Assembly (NCBI GenBank): GCA_942486035.1
Contig: CALNXK010000163.1
Coordinates: 270,001-334,000 of the forward strand
Length of the DNA stretch: 64,000 bases
Direction: 5' to 3'
From: Porites lobata
Taxonomy: Eukaryota > Cnidaria > Anthozoa > Scleractinia > Poritidae
A model generated the notes under the pieces. That model did no database searches. It worked only from the letters and a program-made list of their open reading frames with translations, and was not told the origin of the DNA. The position numbers were made by a program, and so were the translations under genes. Positions 11,458-23,400 of the stretch are shown here, piece by piece. Every line of letters begins with the position of its first letter. Position 1 is the first letter of the stretch.

Positions 11458-14400
11458 TCAACCTAAAACCGCTGATCCTTGGTAGATTTCGCTTCGTCTG
11501 ATACAATTATCCTCACTACATACTGGGATACTACTTCCCAAGCTGTGGCTCGCTAGAGACGCATTTGGAAGATTGTGTGCATTATCAAGTCCTCTTCCTT
11601 CGTTTTTAACAGAGTAGTCGACCCGGCGATTTCCACCAATCAAAGGCTGCCGCTCCTCATCGTGATCTTCAAAGTGGTGCTGGTCCTGCTTGTTCTCTGG
11701 TCTTTTGATACATCGCCAGATACGCCTGCGGTACATTAAAAGACCAATGATGAGGAGAAATGCTGCAGCAGCCGAACCTGGTAGAATATACATCAGCAGG
11801 TTTTCGTCATCCTCCACTACAAATAAGCAGATTGAGCCAAATAAATACTTGTGGTGCGTTCTTCACTAACGCTTTATCAGGATGAGGCCTTGTCTACAAG
11901 AATACGTTTTGTCCACCGTGAAAACGGTCACCAAAAAAATTCTTAAAAGCGCCCTACTGAGGGACATTTTGAAAACGCCATTTTACTGGCCTGGTTTGGA
12001 CGGGCGAAAGCTGCGTATTTGGAGAAATAGGACGTAACAGATCTGAGCTAGCAGAGAAATAAAAACGTTTAACTACTTTTGGGTGAAGTGGTCATGACTA
12101 TTTTGTCAGAATAAAACTTAAATGTGGGGCTTCTTATTTTACCGCTGGTCTCGAAAATCGAAGCGTCAAGCGACTCAATGGAGGTCCTGGGTACTTGCAA
12201 ATACTTGCAAATACTTGTCAAACAACTTTGTCAACCATACGACCATTACTTATTGAAATAGTTTCTGCTTAATGAAGTATGCATATCAAAGTTGTTTAAC
12301 AACATAATGATGACGCAGTTTATTTCATGAAAGCTATAATCGGAGACAAAGTCATTGAGATACTGTCTCCAATTAGGGCATTTTTCGGAAAACAAAACAA
12401 TCGGGACCCCTTTCCCCACCACGATCCAAAGTTTGATTGTTTCATGCAAAAAGCATGAACAGCGGCACAAAATTGTTAAGAGGGGGTGGGAGGGGAAAGC
12501 TTCCTATTTTTCCTTTAGTGGGAACAGTGAAAAATGTCGTTGAAAGCAAAGCTACTTAACTAATTTTGTTGCTGATTGAAAGTAAGCAATCGCAAATGTT
12601 ATTTCCACCTAATTCACGATGGCAACCAGACTTCTGGAAAGCGTTTAGGTACTTTAACAACAAAAAAACGTCCATTTACCTTCATTCCCATACACCTCAA
12701 CGCTAAGACAACTCAAGCGTACTTGCTTGGTAGGGTAGAAACGAATAAATCTTGCTGGAATTGGCTTCAGTAACCTATGACGGTCAACTATGTTGTTGCT
12801 GTTGCTCCTGAGAAACTCCTATCCAAATAAATGTAATTAATTGCCGTTTTCAAAATTGATGACATTAATGCATCCTAAATATTTTAGCGAAACTCCCAAT
12901 GCTTCAAGTTGAACTTTATGAAAGCTACCGGTACCAAAAACGCTGTAACGGAACGTGCTTAGCATTTCCTCAGTACGACCATATTCGTGGCAATTCTTTA
13001 AAAAAATCTTAACTGTGCTTATGGGGAATTAGCATAGAGCTGAGACAATAAAGTATAGACCATTCTCACTCTCACTGCTGTCTAATATGAAAACTTTCAT
13101 GGGGGGAAACTGTATAGTTCAAACGTGCATACAATTATGGAACAATTAAATAACCCTATTTCTGTCCTTACACATGAATTAAAATGCACCATTAACTTTT
13201 ATTTCTCACCATGTTTTAACCATTTCCATTCTCGTATTGTGACCATTGGCTGCTATCATTAGAGAAGGACAGTGTAAACGCTGTGGTCCATCTTGTACCT
13301 TTTTTGGCGCCCTTTGTAGCAACACCACAAACTCGAAATGTCTTGCAGCCACTGATTTTCATCGCTCCCTTTTTTTGGACACCATCAACGTGTACCACCT
13401 CTACTAAAGTTGAGTCGGCCATGCTGGGGTGTGTGTTTGTCATTTAAATACGAAGAAGCATTCATCTGACTTTTATCAATTTTATTTCTGTTTGTGAAGC
13501 AGTCATTCGACGGACCTACACGACAAAAAACTACCCTTATCTAGAAGGATCTTGGAGGATATATATCTAATCATCAATACTAATTGTTCCAGACTTCAAA
13601 GTGATTCATTGCTTTATTGCGACGATACTGTTTCGTAAGATCAAAAGTATCCACACCCATAAAAAAATAATCACACTGCTGGTTGAGCGTCAAGGACGTT
13701 TGGGCGGTAACAGTTACATGATTATCTAAAACGAGCTGGTTCGTGGCCAAATGATCTGACGGAAACGCCGTCTGCAAGTCCAAAATGGAACACTGAAAAA
13801 GACTGGTGGATTTTTTCTGGACGCATTAGATGTCAGTACAAGTGAATAATTAATTACACGTAAGTAGAGATGATGCAAGACTGGGCACGGAAAAGGCGAA
13901 GTGGTTCTAAAGGTAGGTGGCCATTAACAATGAGCGATACAATTACATGTACGAATAAGCAATTGCTGACTAATGAGAGAAATTGGTAAATTCAATCAAA
14001 CTACGAGAGAGATTAGTGGCAAATAGAAGACGAAGTTCACTTTCTTTTTCGTTTTTCTAAATACGATTAGGAATAATCTCAAGAATTTGAGACAGAATCT
14101 GAACATGCATTTCCCAAAGAAACGCACCTTACTATGCCAAAATAAATGAAAAATATTCGAAATGTTTTCCCAATTTTCGCATTGCCATTCTTATTTGAAT
14201 TGCTTGTCGAGGAAAGAAAAACGTTACGGGCGTCTTCTTTGTCTCACCTGAGACAATTCCATCCTGCAGGAGTCCCGCAGGATAGAAAGCGAGCTCAGAG
14301 TTGTTGACGCAAGTTACAGCGTTACGTTCTCATAGCCTAACGTGACTTACATCGATCATAGGTTAATGCTCTAGCCGGTGAAAATTCCTCTGTGCAAGGA

Positions 14401-17400
14401 TCAATGGGACATGCGTTTATACTTGCAAGATGAAACTCCTACAGAAAGAACAAAGAATAAAACATCATAAATTGTGACAAAAGGGAGCGTTTTGCTCAAG
14501 TATTTGCCCTTAAATCAAAGAATACAATAAATCAACGGAGGCGAGGTAGCAATTGACATTTGTAGCTGCATGGCTCCTTTAGATGAGAAATAGTGATGTG
14601 CTGCTGCGGAAACTTTGCATAATTCCGCGTAAAATGGAAGAGAGAAATTAGAAAAAATACTTCCTAGTAGTTCACAATTGCATAATGTTTACTTTTTGGC
14701 CATTGAAACATGGCTTGAATATGCAATATTTGTGTGAAGAAATTATCTTACCCAAATATTATCAGCATCACTGATGAACGTAAAGTTTGCTTCCTCTGGC
14801 GTTTTCTTAAATTTATCACACTTGAGAATGACTTTAGCTTTCCATTCCGGGAAAAGCCTTGCAAGAACGAAAGACAATACATTGACATGCGTAAGTGTTT
14901 CATAGGGCCTTCCAGGGGTTTAGGGAACAAGGGCACATGGCCATTTGCTTTAAGGGAACAACGGATTTCTTACAATAACTTTTAGGGAACAAGGGAACGG
15001 TTGAGTTATAATGGGGAACAAGGGAACATTGAATTACCACTGGAAAAACGTTTTTCATGTGTAAGAGGAAAAAAGGCCTTTCAGACGACAAAATATTATA
15101 ATTTGCCTCATTTTTCAGGCCCTGGGGACAAGATGAACACGATGAACTTGAAGGGATCTATAAGCTAGAGTTAAAAGATAACACGATTGAGAAGATTTTT
15201 AGTAATGGAACAGAGTACATAGCTTAGCTAACTACAGTGATCATGCCACAGCATTCGGGGACACGAGAGACTCCAAGAGCAAGGTTTTAAATCCTGACAC
15301 AAAGAAATGTCTCGCCCTGGTTGGGGATAAACAGGGGACAAGACATGTAGGCAAGACACAGTTCTCTCAGCCAACAGGGATTTGTTTTGACATGAAGACC
15401 GTGACGTCATTCACCGTGAACACATCAATAGCTGCCCTTCGACTGACCAGCAATGTCAGCAGTTTAGTGGAGATTTGAAGTACCTTCATTTGTTCGCAGA
15501 GACATTTGGAATTCAACTCAAAAAGAAAGCCCCTCTCGCTGTTGAGATAAAGCCAGCAATAGAAAGACTAGAGTTAGTATGTCAATTTTACCAAGAGTGT
15601 GTTGACAATGTCAAAATTGTTTCTGGCAAGCGTGCCAGTCGTATTGAAGATGAGAGAGGATTATTCAAGTTACTGCGTGAAATAAAGGTTCTTTTGGACC
15701 GGTTTAACCCTGGGTTGAGTACTAGATTTAACATAAACAGCATTTTGACATTGGTTGTGGACTGAAAACACTTTTTCTGAAATGAGAGCGGGTTGGAGTG
15801 ACATGCCTTTACAACTTGAGTTTGACTATAGATTTAGTAGATCTATCAAAGAACGCTTGAAAAGGCAATGTTGCACTCCATATCGATATTTTACTAGCAC
15901 CAGTTCATACTACCCTCACACGTTTGTCTCTGCAAACTACTCAGACCTTCCAAAATTACATCCTCAGAAGACGGATCAACAAGTTTGCGAGATGTGGAAC
16001 TGGAGAGCTATTCATGGTCAGAGTGTTCCCCGAAAAACTATACAAAATATGAGTATCAAAGACAATCCAGGAACTCTCCCAAGAAATCTGTATGCAATGG
16101 GCCCACAAAGAGTCAAACCAGATGGTCTGTGTCAAAGGTGACAAAGGTGACTCTTAGAACTCCTCGATACCAGCCTGTCTACAGGAGAACGTCGAAGTTA
16201 ACAGGAAAAAAGTGATGGTTAAAATTTTCGTGCAAGATCCTTTTAACCCGGAATGGTTTCTGGAAGATTTCGAGAAATATGTAGAAGTGAAGCGCATCAT
16301 GTGTATCTTGACATCCTACAAGGATCATCAAGATGTTTTAGAACAGTAAGGAGGAAGACCTCATTCTTCTTCAGGATGAAATTCAAGGTACAAATGACGC
16401 GCTCCCTCTTACTGAAGCGGCAGAAGTTGCAAATGATAAACACGAGCAAACACTACAACCGTCAAGGTCATCAAGGAGGAGATAGAGGCGTTTTGCCGAG
16501 GAGTATCTGTACTATGACTAACGAGGAAAAAACGTATCAAAATGATTAACCATGAAAAAATGAAATATGAGAGAAATTGCAGGGAACAGTGATAAATATT
16601 TTGGGGGATCAAGGGAACATGGAGCAGAATTTCTGGGAACAGGGGAACTCAGTAAAAGTGAATTTCGGGGAACTCCTTAATTTATTTTGAGGAACAAGCT
16701 GAACAACTGTAAATTTTTATAGGGAACAAGGGAACATGCAACCCCCCACCCCCCACCCCTTACCCTGGGAGGCCCTCTTTCATGTAATCCATGAATCTGG
16801 TTGGCAAAGGACTTCTGTGAGTGACAGGACGTTGTGAAGTTCCTTTAGTCCATTCGGCACCTCGTTCAGTCAATGTGAACTGAGTGGATTCCGTAGCTCA
16901 TTTGGCAACAGAACGGGAACGTCAGTTGACGATGGCGCGCGCAAATCAAACGACTGGCTTGACCAATGGCAGAGTGGCAAATTGGGCACCGGAAGTCGAG
17001 TTTAGTCCTTTCCGTCAAATGACGTTCCCGTTCTGTCGCTAAATCAGCCTATTAACTTTACCAAAGCGAAGTTCTTAGAATCGTGTAAAACACCCTCAGT
17101 CACTGCGCTTGTGTACTAGGCGGTCGTTAAACTCTGCTTGTATATTAACTCTGACCTCCTTAGAGCATTTGCGGCCTTTTTTAAGGACAGAGCGATTGTT
17201 GTCACTGAAAAGTTGAATATTCTGACAGATCAGAAGACTGTCATGGGAACTATCAGGGTACTGCTGTACGTCTGCTTTCGAGTCTGTTTCGGCTAGCAAA
17301 CTTAATCCTTATGTATATCATGCTGGATTTGTTTTACGCCCCAATATCTCCGTTGTTTCCAAAGAAGAGATGTGATTCATTTGAATCTCGATTAATGTAT

Positions 17401-20400
17401 TAAAAGAAATGAAGGGGAGATAGCGCGCAGATAGCAAGCGGGACGTTATAAAGCATGAACGCGTTGTAACAGGCCTATCTTGGCAGTGACCACAAGCTAG
17501 GGCACGATTTAATACGTCATCATAGGGCGCTTCTGTCGGTTAAAACAATGTGGAAAAATTAAAATTTTTCTGCGAAAATGCGATTAAAATTTTCGAATAA
17601 CGCTAAGTACTTTTACCTCAGTGAAAAGCGCGAAAAAATGCCAGGATACTTTTTAAAAAGCGTAGCTTACAACCTACTCTCAAATTTAATCACGGCACAG
17701 AATTTAGACTTGGAGCTCGGGGGGTGGGGGGAGTTGGTGTCAAGATTTGGATTTGGGAATTTTGGGGATTTTGTGCGTACGTGTGAAAAAAGCCTGGCCT
17801 GCTACGCCCTTGTTTGAGAACAGTGCCTCCCTAAGAAACACAAATCCTTCCTCTGAAACAAACGCCGTCCCAACGAGGAACGAAGGGCTCACCGTACCGA
17901 CAGAGCAGAAAACTGTAAAATACCTTGTAGATACGACGACACAAAGTTCTAGTTGCAATAATCATATAAATAACAATTGTCATTCAAGCTGATATCCGTA
18001 CCATGTGATGAAGACAAAAGACAGTTCGATTTCACATAATATGCAGCGTTATCATCCCCTAGTTACATAGTCCAAAGGAGTTCACGAGTAGTGTAGGAGG
18101 GATGTTTTACGCCTCTTTTTTGCGCAGGAATCTCATTAGCGTGCGCAGGAATACATTAACGCAGATGACGTCAAGCATCTCATTAAGATAGGATGATGTC
18201 ATAGTTTAAATTAAAGCCGATGACGTCATGCATTCCATTAAGATAGGATGATGTCATAGTTTCTTCTTAGCTGACCACCACCACCACCACCGCCACATTT
18301 CTATTGTTTTCCCTCCACCACCACCACCACCGCCACATTTCCATTGTTTTTCCTCCACCACCACCGCCACTTTTCCATTGTTTTTCCCCCACCACCACCT
18401 CCACATTTCTATTGTTTTTCCTCCACCACCACCTCCACATTTCTATTGTTTTCTATTGTTTTTCAAACTCAAAACTGAATTTTGGCCTTTTGGTCTTTTC
18501 GAGGGAAAACAATAGAAAGGAGGAGGAGGTGGTGGAGGAGGAGGAGGAGGAGGAGGAGGAGGAGGAAAAACAATAAATCAATAAAAATGAGGAGGAGGAG
18601 GAGGAGGGAAAACAATAGAAATGTGGCAGTGGTGGTGGTGGTGGTGGAGGGAAAACAATAGGAATGTGGCAGTGGTGGTGGTGGAGGGAAAACAATAGAA
18701 ATGTGGCGGTGGTGGTGGTGGAGGGAAAACAATAGAAATGTGGCGGTGGTGGTGGTGGTGGTGGTGGTGGAGGGAAAACAATAGAAATGTGGCGGTGGTG
18801 GTGGTGGTGGTGGAGGGAAAACAATAGAAATGTGGCGGTGGTGGTAATGGTGGTCAGCTAAAAATAAACTATGACATCATCCTATCTTAATGGAATACAT
18901 GACGTCATCGGCTTTAATTTAAACTACAACATCATCCTATCTTAATGAGATGCTTGACGTCATCTGCGTTAATGTATTCCTGCGCACGCTAATGAGATTC
19001 CTGCGCAAAAAAGAGGCGTAAAACATCCCTCCTACACTACTCTCGTGTTTTGAAAACTGATAAAAACTCCTGGTAAAAACTGTAAGAATACTTACTTCTT
19101 GTTGCTGTAATACAGCTCTGCACTCTTCGACTCGTTATTGAAAGAACAATTTAGTGAACTACGCGTTCCAATGTTTTGGTAGCTTGAGTTTATGGCAGAT
19201 GACAACCAAATCTGAAACGGAACTAAGATGTTAGGAAACAGCTGAGGAAGAAGCCCAAAATCTGATTTATACTCAACAATTATTCTTTGAAACCGCGATA
19301 AACATCCTTTAAGTCTCTATTCACCGAGCTGAAAAACTACAACAGGAGGTGAATATTGCTGAATAGTCCGAGATACGAAACAGTCAGATTACTTGGGCCA
19401 AGATCACTGAGTCTGTATATTTATACCTACTATTAGTATATACACACTCAGTGATCTTCGTAATTCAGGCAATCTGATTGCTTAGCTAGCTCGGACTATG
19501 ACGTTATATTCACCGCGCTAGGCGGTGAATATAAAGCAGAACAAAATCGCTGTCGTGAACTAGGTGTTTTGCCAAAGTTTCATAGTATACTAAAGCCTTT
19601 TCGAAAATACACCAATTTGATGACTTTGAAGGCAAGAAAAGACTTCATGGTGTTTAAACAGCGTGATTTATTGTGAAGTGGTTTACTGTAGCTGACTTTT
19701 TGTACGCTCGAAGCTTTGTTTACCACTACAGGGGAAAACGAGGTCGCTTTGTCACTGTTTTGTGATTTCGGGATTTTCTCGCAAGACCAATTTTGCCTAT
19801 AAATAGAAGTTAATTTATGGAGAAAAGAGGAAGGCAAATATTTTCTAAAACTGTACGTGCCAGCAAGTTAACAAGGCAGAGAACATTAGAGATAAACAAC
19901 GCTCACCTCGAGCGTAGCCGCTGTTGACAGCATTTGCAAAAGGCGACAAAGAAAACTTTCTCATTCACGGTGAGTTGACAGAAACAAATAAAGCTCTACT
20001 TTTTTTCTCAGAATTGGGTAGTGATTTAAATTTTCGGCATTTTCTTTTAAACCGTTGATGCTAAAGCTTACAAAACTCCATTAAAACTATCATTTGCCAT
20101 GTTTGAAGATACTATAAAGATCTAACTTTTGCGCATCCACTGTTTACGGCTTCGTGTTCATGCATGAATTCACTCGTCAATCAAACTAATCGTTTATGGT
20201 TTCCTTTCTGATTCTGTTGAGATCACCTCGTGTGAATATACTAAAACAATTGTTCACCTTAGGCTCAGTTAATATTGTTGAATAATCACCAAGACGAAGT
20301 TGAGGGGATTATTCAACATTATTATTCATTCAAAATATTTCCCCACTTCTGATTGCCTAAAAGCACGCGCATAATTTACCATAACCAGTTACTGACGACT

Positions 20401-23400
20401 AAATTTGGAAGAATTTTGTGTTTAACGAGGAAATGACGTCAAAAATGCAGCCCGCTACAGATTAATGCACCGTTAAACGAGAAGACCTGGGGATGAGGTT
20501 GAGTTGTTTTCGTTGTGAAAAATCGTTTCAAGAGTAAGAACTACAGCTGGAACTAGGCAAAATAATGGCTAAAAACATAGCAAAAACAGCAAGAAGACAA
20601 CTTGGAGGGCAACATCTGTTATTTGGAGAATATTGGTGGAGCTGGACAAACCTAAACGTACATTATCGAAGATTAACTTAACATCGATGCAGGTAAGCAT
20701 GTTTTAGCTATGTTTTTAAACTAGGAATTATTTTGAATGAATAATAAAGCAATTAATGAATTCGGCTTTCGTAGGATTTGAAGAATTAAGCAGATCTCGG
20801 AGGGTGTTATCCACCTCGGCCCTCGGTCTCTGTGGATAACACCCTCCTCGATTCATATCCTACTCAGCCTCATTCATTAATTAGTAAATATTAACTTCGC
20901 CTTCGGCAAATAAGTGTCAATTATTATATGGCTGGGTCTGTTTTCGCCATGCCATTGGTCAATTTGCGGTCCGTAACTTGCTATCAAGGCGAACAATTTC
21001 GTACATCATGGCCGCCGCGCATGCGAAACGCGCCACTTTTTGGACTTAGCTTTCAAAACGCTGTGAGTAAAATTACAAACAAATGTATGAGAATTTGCCT
21101 TACCGTGTTAGAAATTGTCCTCTAGCTCCTCAAGGGCAAGTTTAATCTCGGGTCCACAAATCTAGTTTTCAAAATGCCTGTATACTTTTGCCTTTGAACA
21201 GCGTAGTTTCCAAATACACAGTGAACAGAAGATTCCTAACGTGGTGTAAAATTTGTTCTATTTCGAGGAAATCCGCCATAAGTCTTTTCAAAACTGGGTC
21301 GACGTGCTTTTGTAGAACGGCAAAATCAGAACACAAGTTGCTTCTGTTTGAGGTCCACAAATCCAGTTCGATTGCGCAGGTAACAAAGGTCGTTTTAAGC
21401 TTATAAATGAGGTCCGTAAGCCTTTCTTCGCTGTTCCCAGCTAATGTAAAGTACGAGAAAAATGGGTTGAAAGAAGTCTTCTTGTGACATGTGGAGATAC
21501 CGACAAAATGAAAGGTTTATAAATCTTTTTCCCGAAGTAAACATCGGCCACCATGTTGAAAGTGTTCCGTTTATGTTACTCTTACATAAACAGTTTGAAT
21601 TTCACTTGAAAGTCCGCTGTGCGGCTTGACAAGAAGCTTGGAACAGTATTTCTTCTCAGGTTAGCACTCGTTAGCATCCGTCGAAAGGCCCTCTTATCTT
21701 CGGTCGGATTTCGTAAACGTATGACGTCACGCTCGCTTCGTGGTTCCTCCTGTGACTCATGTAAGCTTCGCTTCGATGATTTTTGTGATGATCTGATGTT
21801 TGTTTCGAGATCTTGTCTTACTTTTTCGATCTTCCCTCGATTGATTCAACCAAGAAGATACCACTGCATCTGTTTGGAAAGGGTGTTTTAATGTTTCGCC
21901 TCGATCAAGCCTCTTGGCGCATCAAGAAGGTCCTTTCAGCAGATGTTACTGAGTAACATCCCTTCAATGGCCCTGGGACGAATGGCATTCATGAAGAATT
22001 ACAAGAACAAGCAAATAAAGCTCAAATGAACCGCTGCCCCATTTAACAACTTTTTAAAATATTGGCGGGAATATAAAAAATAGAGAATCATCCATGTGTG
22101 TAATGTCTGTCTCTGTCGAGTAATAATGAATGCTTGCAGCAACAACAACAACAACAACAACTTTATTTGTACCCAGCTGTACCCTACATTGATTTACATG
22201 ATACAAAAAATTAGATAATTATATAGAGAGAGTACAGGCTGCCCATAATAACCATTGAGGGCTAAAAAGATAGGGCAGCCTCACTTAGGTTATTAATATT
22301 ATGTTAAAGGGTCAGGTACCGCACACCACACACAGCTACACAAAACATTCACACAAAAAAAACAAGCAGAAAAAGAAAGACAGCAAAAGAAAGCTAACAG
22401 TATTAAACAACGGAAAGCCATTCGTGCACTAAGTTGTACGTCTGATAATTTATATTCTGTTTCATCCGCTGAAGAAGCACAAAGCTAATCGAAGATTTTG
22501 AGGCTCGAAATACCGTAAAATTTTCCCTCTACAAGGACTACAAGGCAAGCAAAGGCTTTGGAGGCACAGGTGAGTAGTATTATACAGTGGCGGATCCAGA
22601 CCTTCAGATAAGGGGAGGGAGGAGGGGCGCCCGGTCATCCAGACCCTGAGATAAGGGGGGTAGGGCGGTCTCCAAAAAATTTTTTTCAGCCCTTTGGGCG
22701 CGGCCTCAGTTTGGTCTAAAAATAATAGGGGTGCTTGGGCTTCCCAGCTCCTCCTGTAGATCCACCACTGTTATATACAAAGTGGGCCGTTGACCATAGC
22801 CCTACTCCAATTTCCCAAAATGTCATTTGCTTAATTCGTTGGCACAAGTAAATCTCTTTGAGATCTTAACAGTGTCCATAGAATCCGCAATCGACAGTTG
22901 GCCGGGTATGCATAAGTAGGCAGTTGTTCAAACAAAGGCTAAAAACAATCCTTCTTCAAGGTGCTTCTTGAGTCGTCGGAGGGTAGAGAACGTGCGCCCT
23001 GGATGCTACAATGACCAATTTTGGGTTGAGAAACATTGCTGCAGTGGTGGTAGGGAAGGGGGGTGGGGGCAAGACCCCCGCTGCTATATACATTAAAGGC
23101 AATTCCCTTTCAAGCAAACAGCTATGACTGTGCTGGCGGAGTTTGTCTGCATGGTCAGCATATTTTGCATAGTGTTGCCACAATTTGTAATAGCAATGAC
23201 TATAATATTTTACAGTGAAACCTCTATTAAGCGGACCCCCAATTAAGCGGACACCCTCTCTTAAGTGGACACTAAGCCGGGTCTGTACTGTCGCAATTTG
23301 TAATAATCATCGCACTTTGTAATACCTGTCGCAATTTGTAATAAATCCATCGCACTTTGTAATACCTGTCGCAATTTGTAATAAACCGTGTCGCAATTTG

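Noticed and set aside
13580..13790. Possible PAN/apple-domain exon on the minus strand
   Set aside because: It has a good acceptor and a vaguely PAN-like pattern, but only one of the expected cysteines and no clear donor.
18304..18824. His-rich and Pro-rich open frames on both strands
   Set aside because: They are translations of the CCACCACC minisatellite inside the fold-back.
20630..20700. Possible decayed exon 3 (VHYRRL similar to gene A VHYRKL)
   Set aside because: The shared stretch is about 14 bases, expected by chance in 64 kb, and it is followed by a stop.
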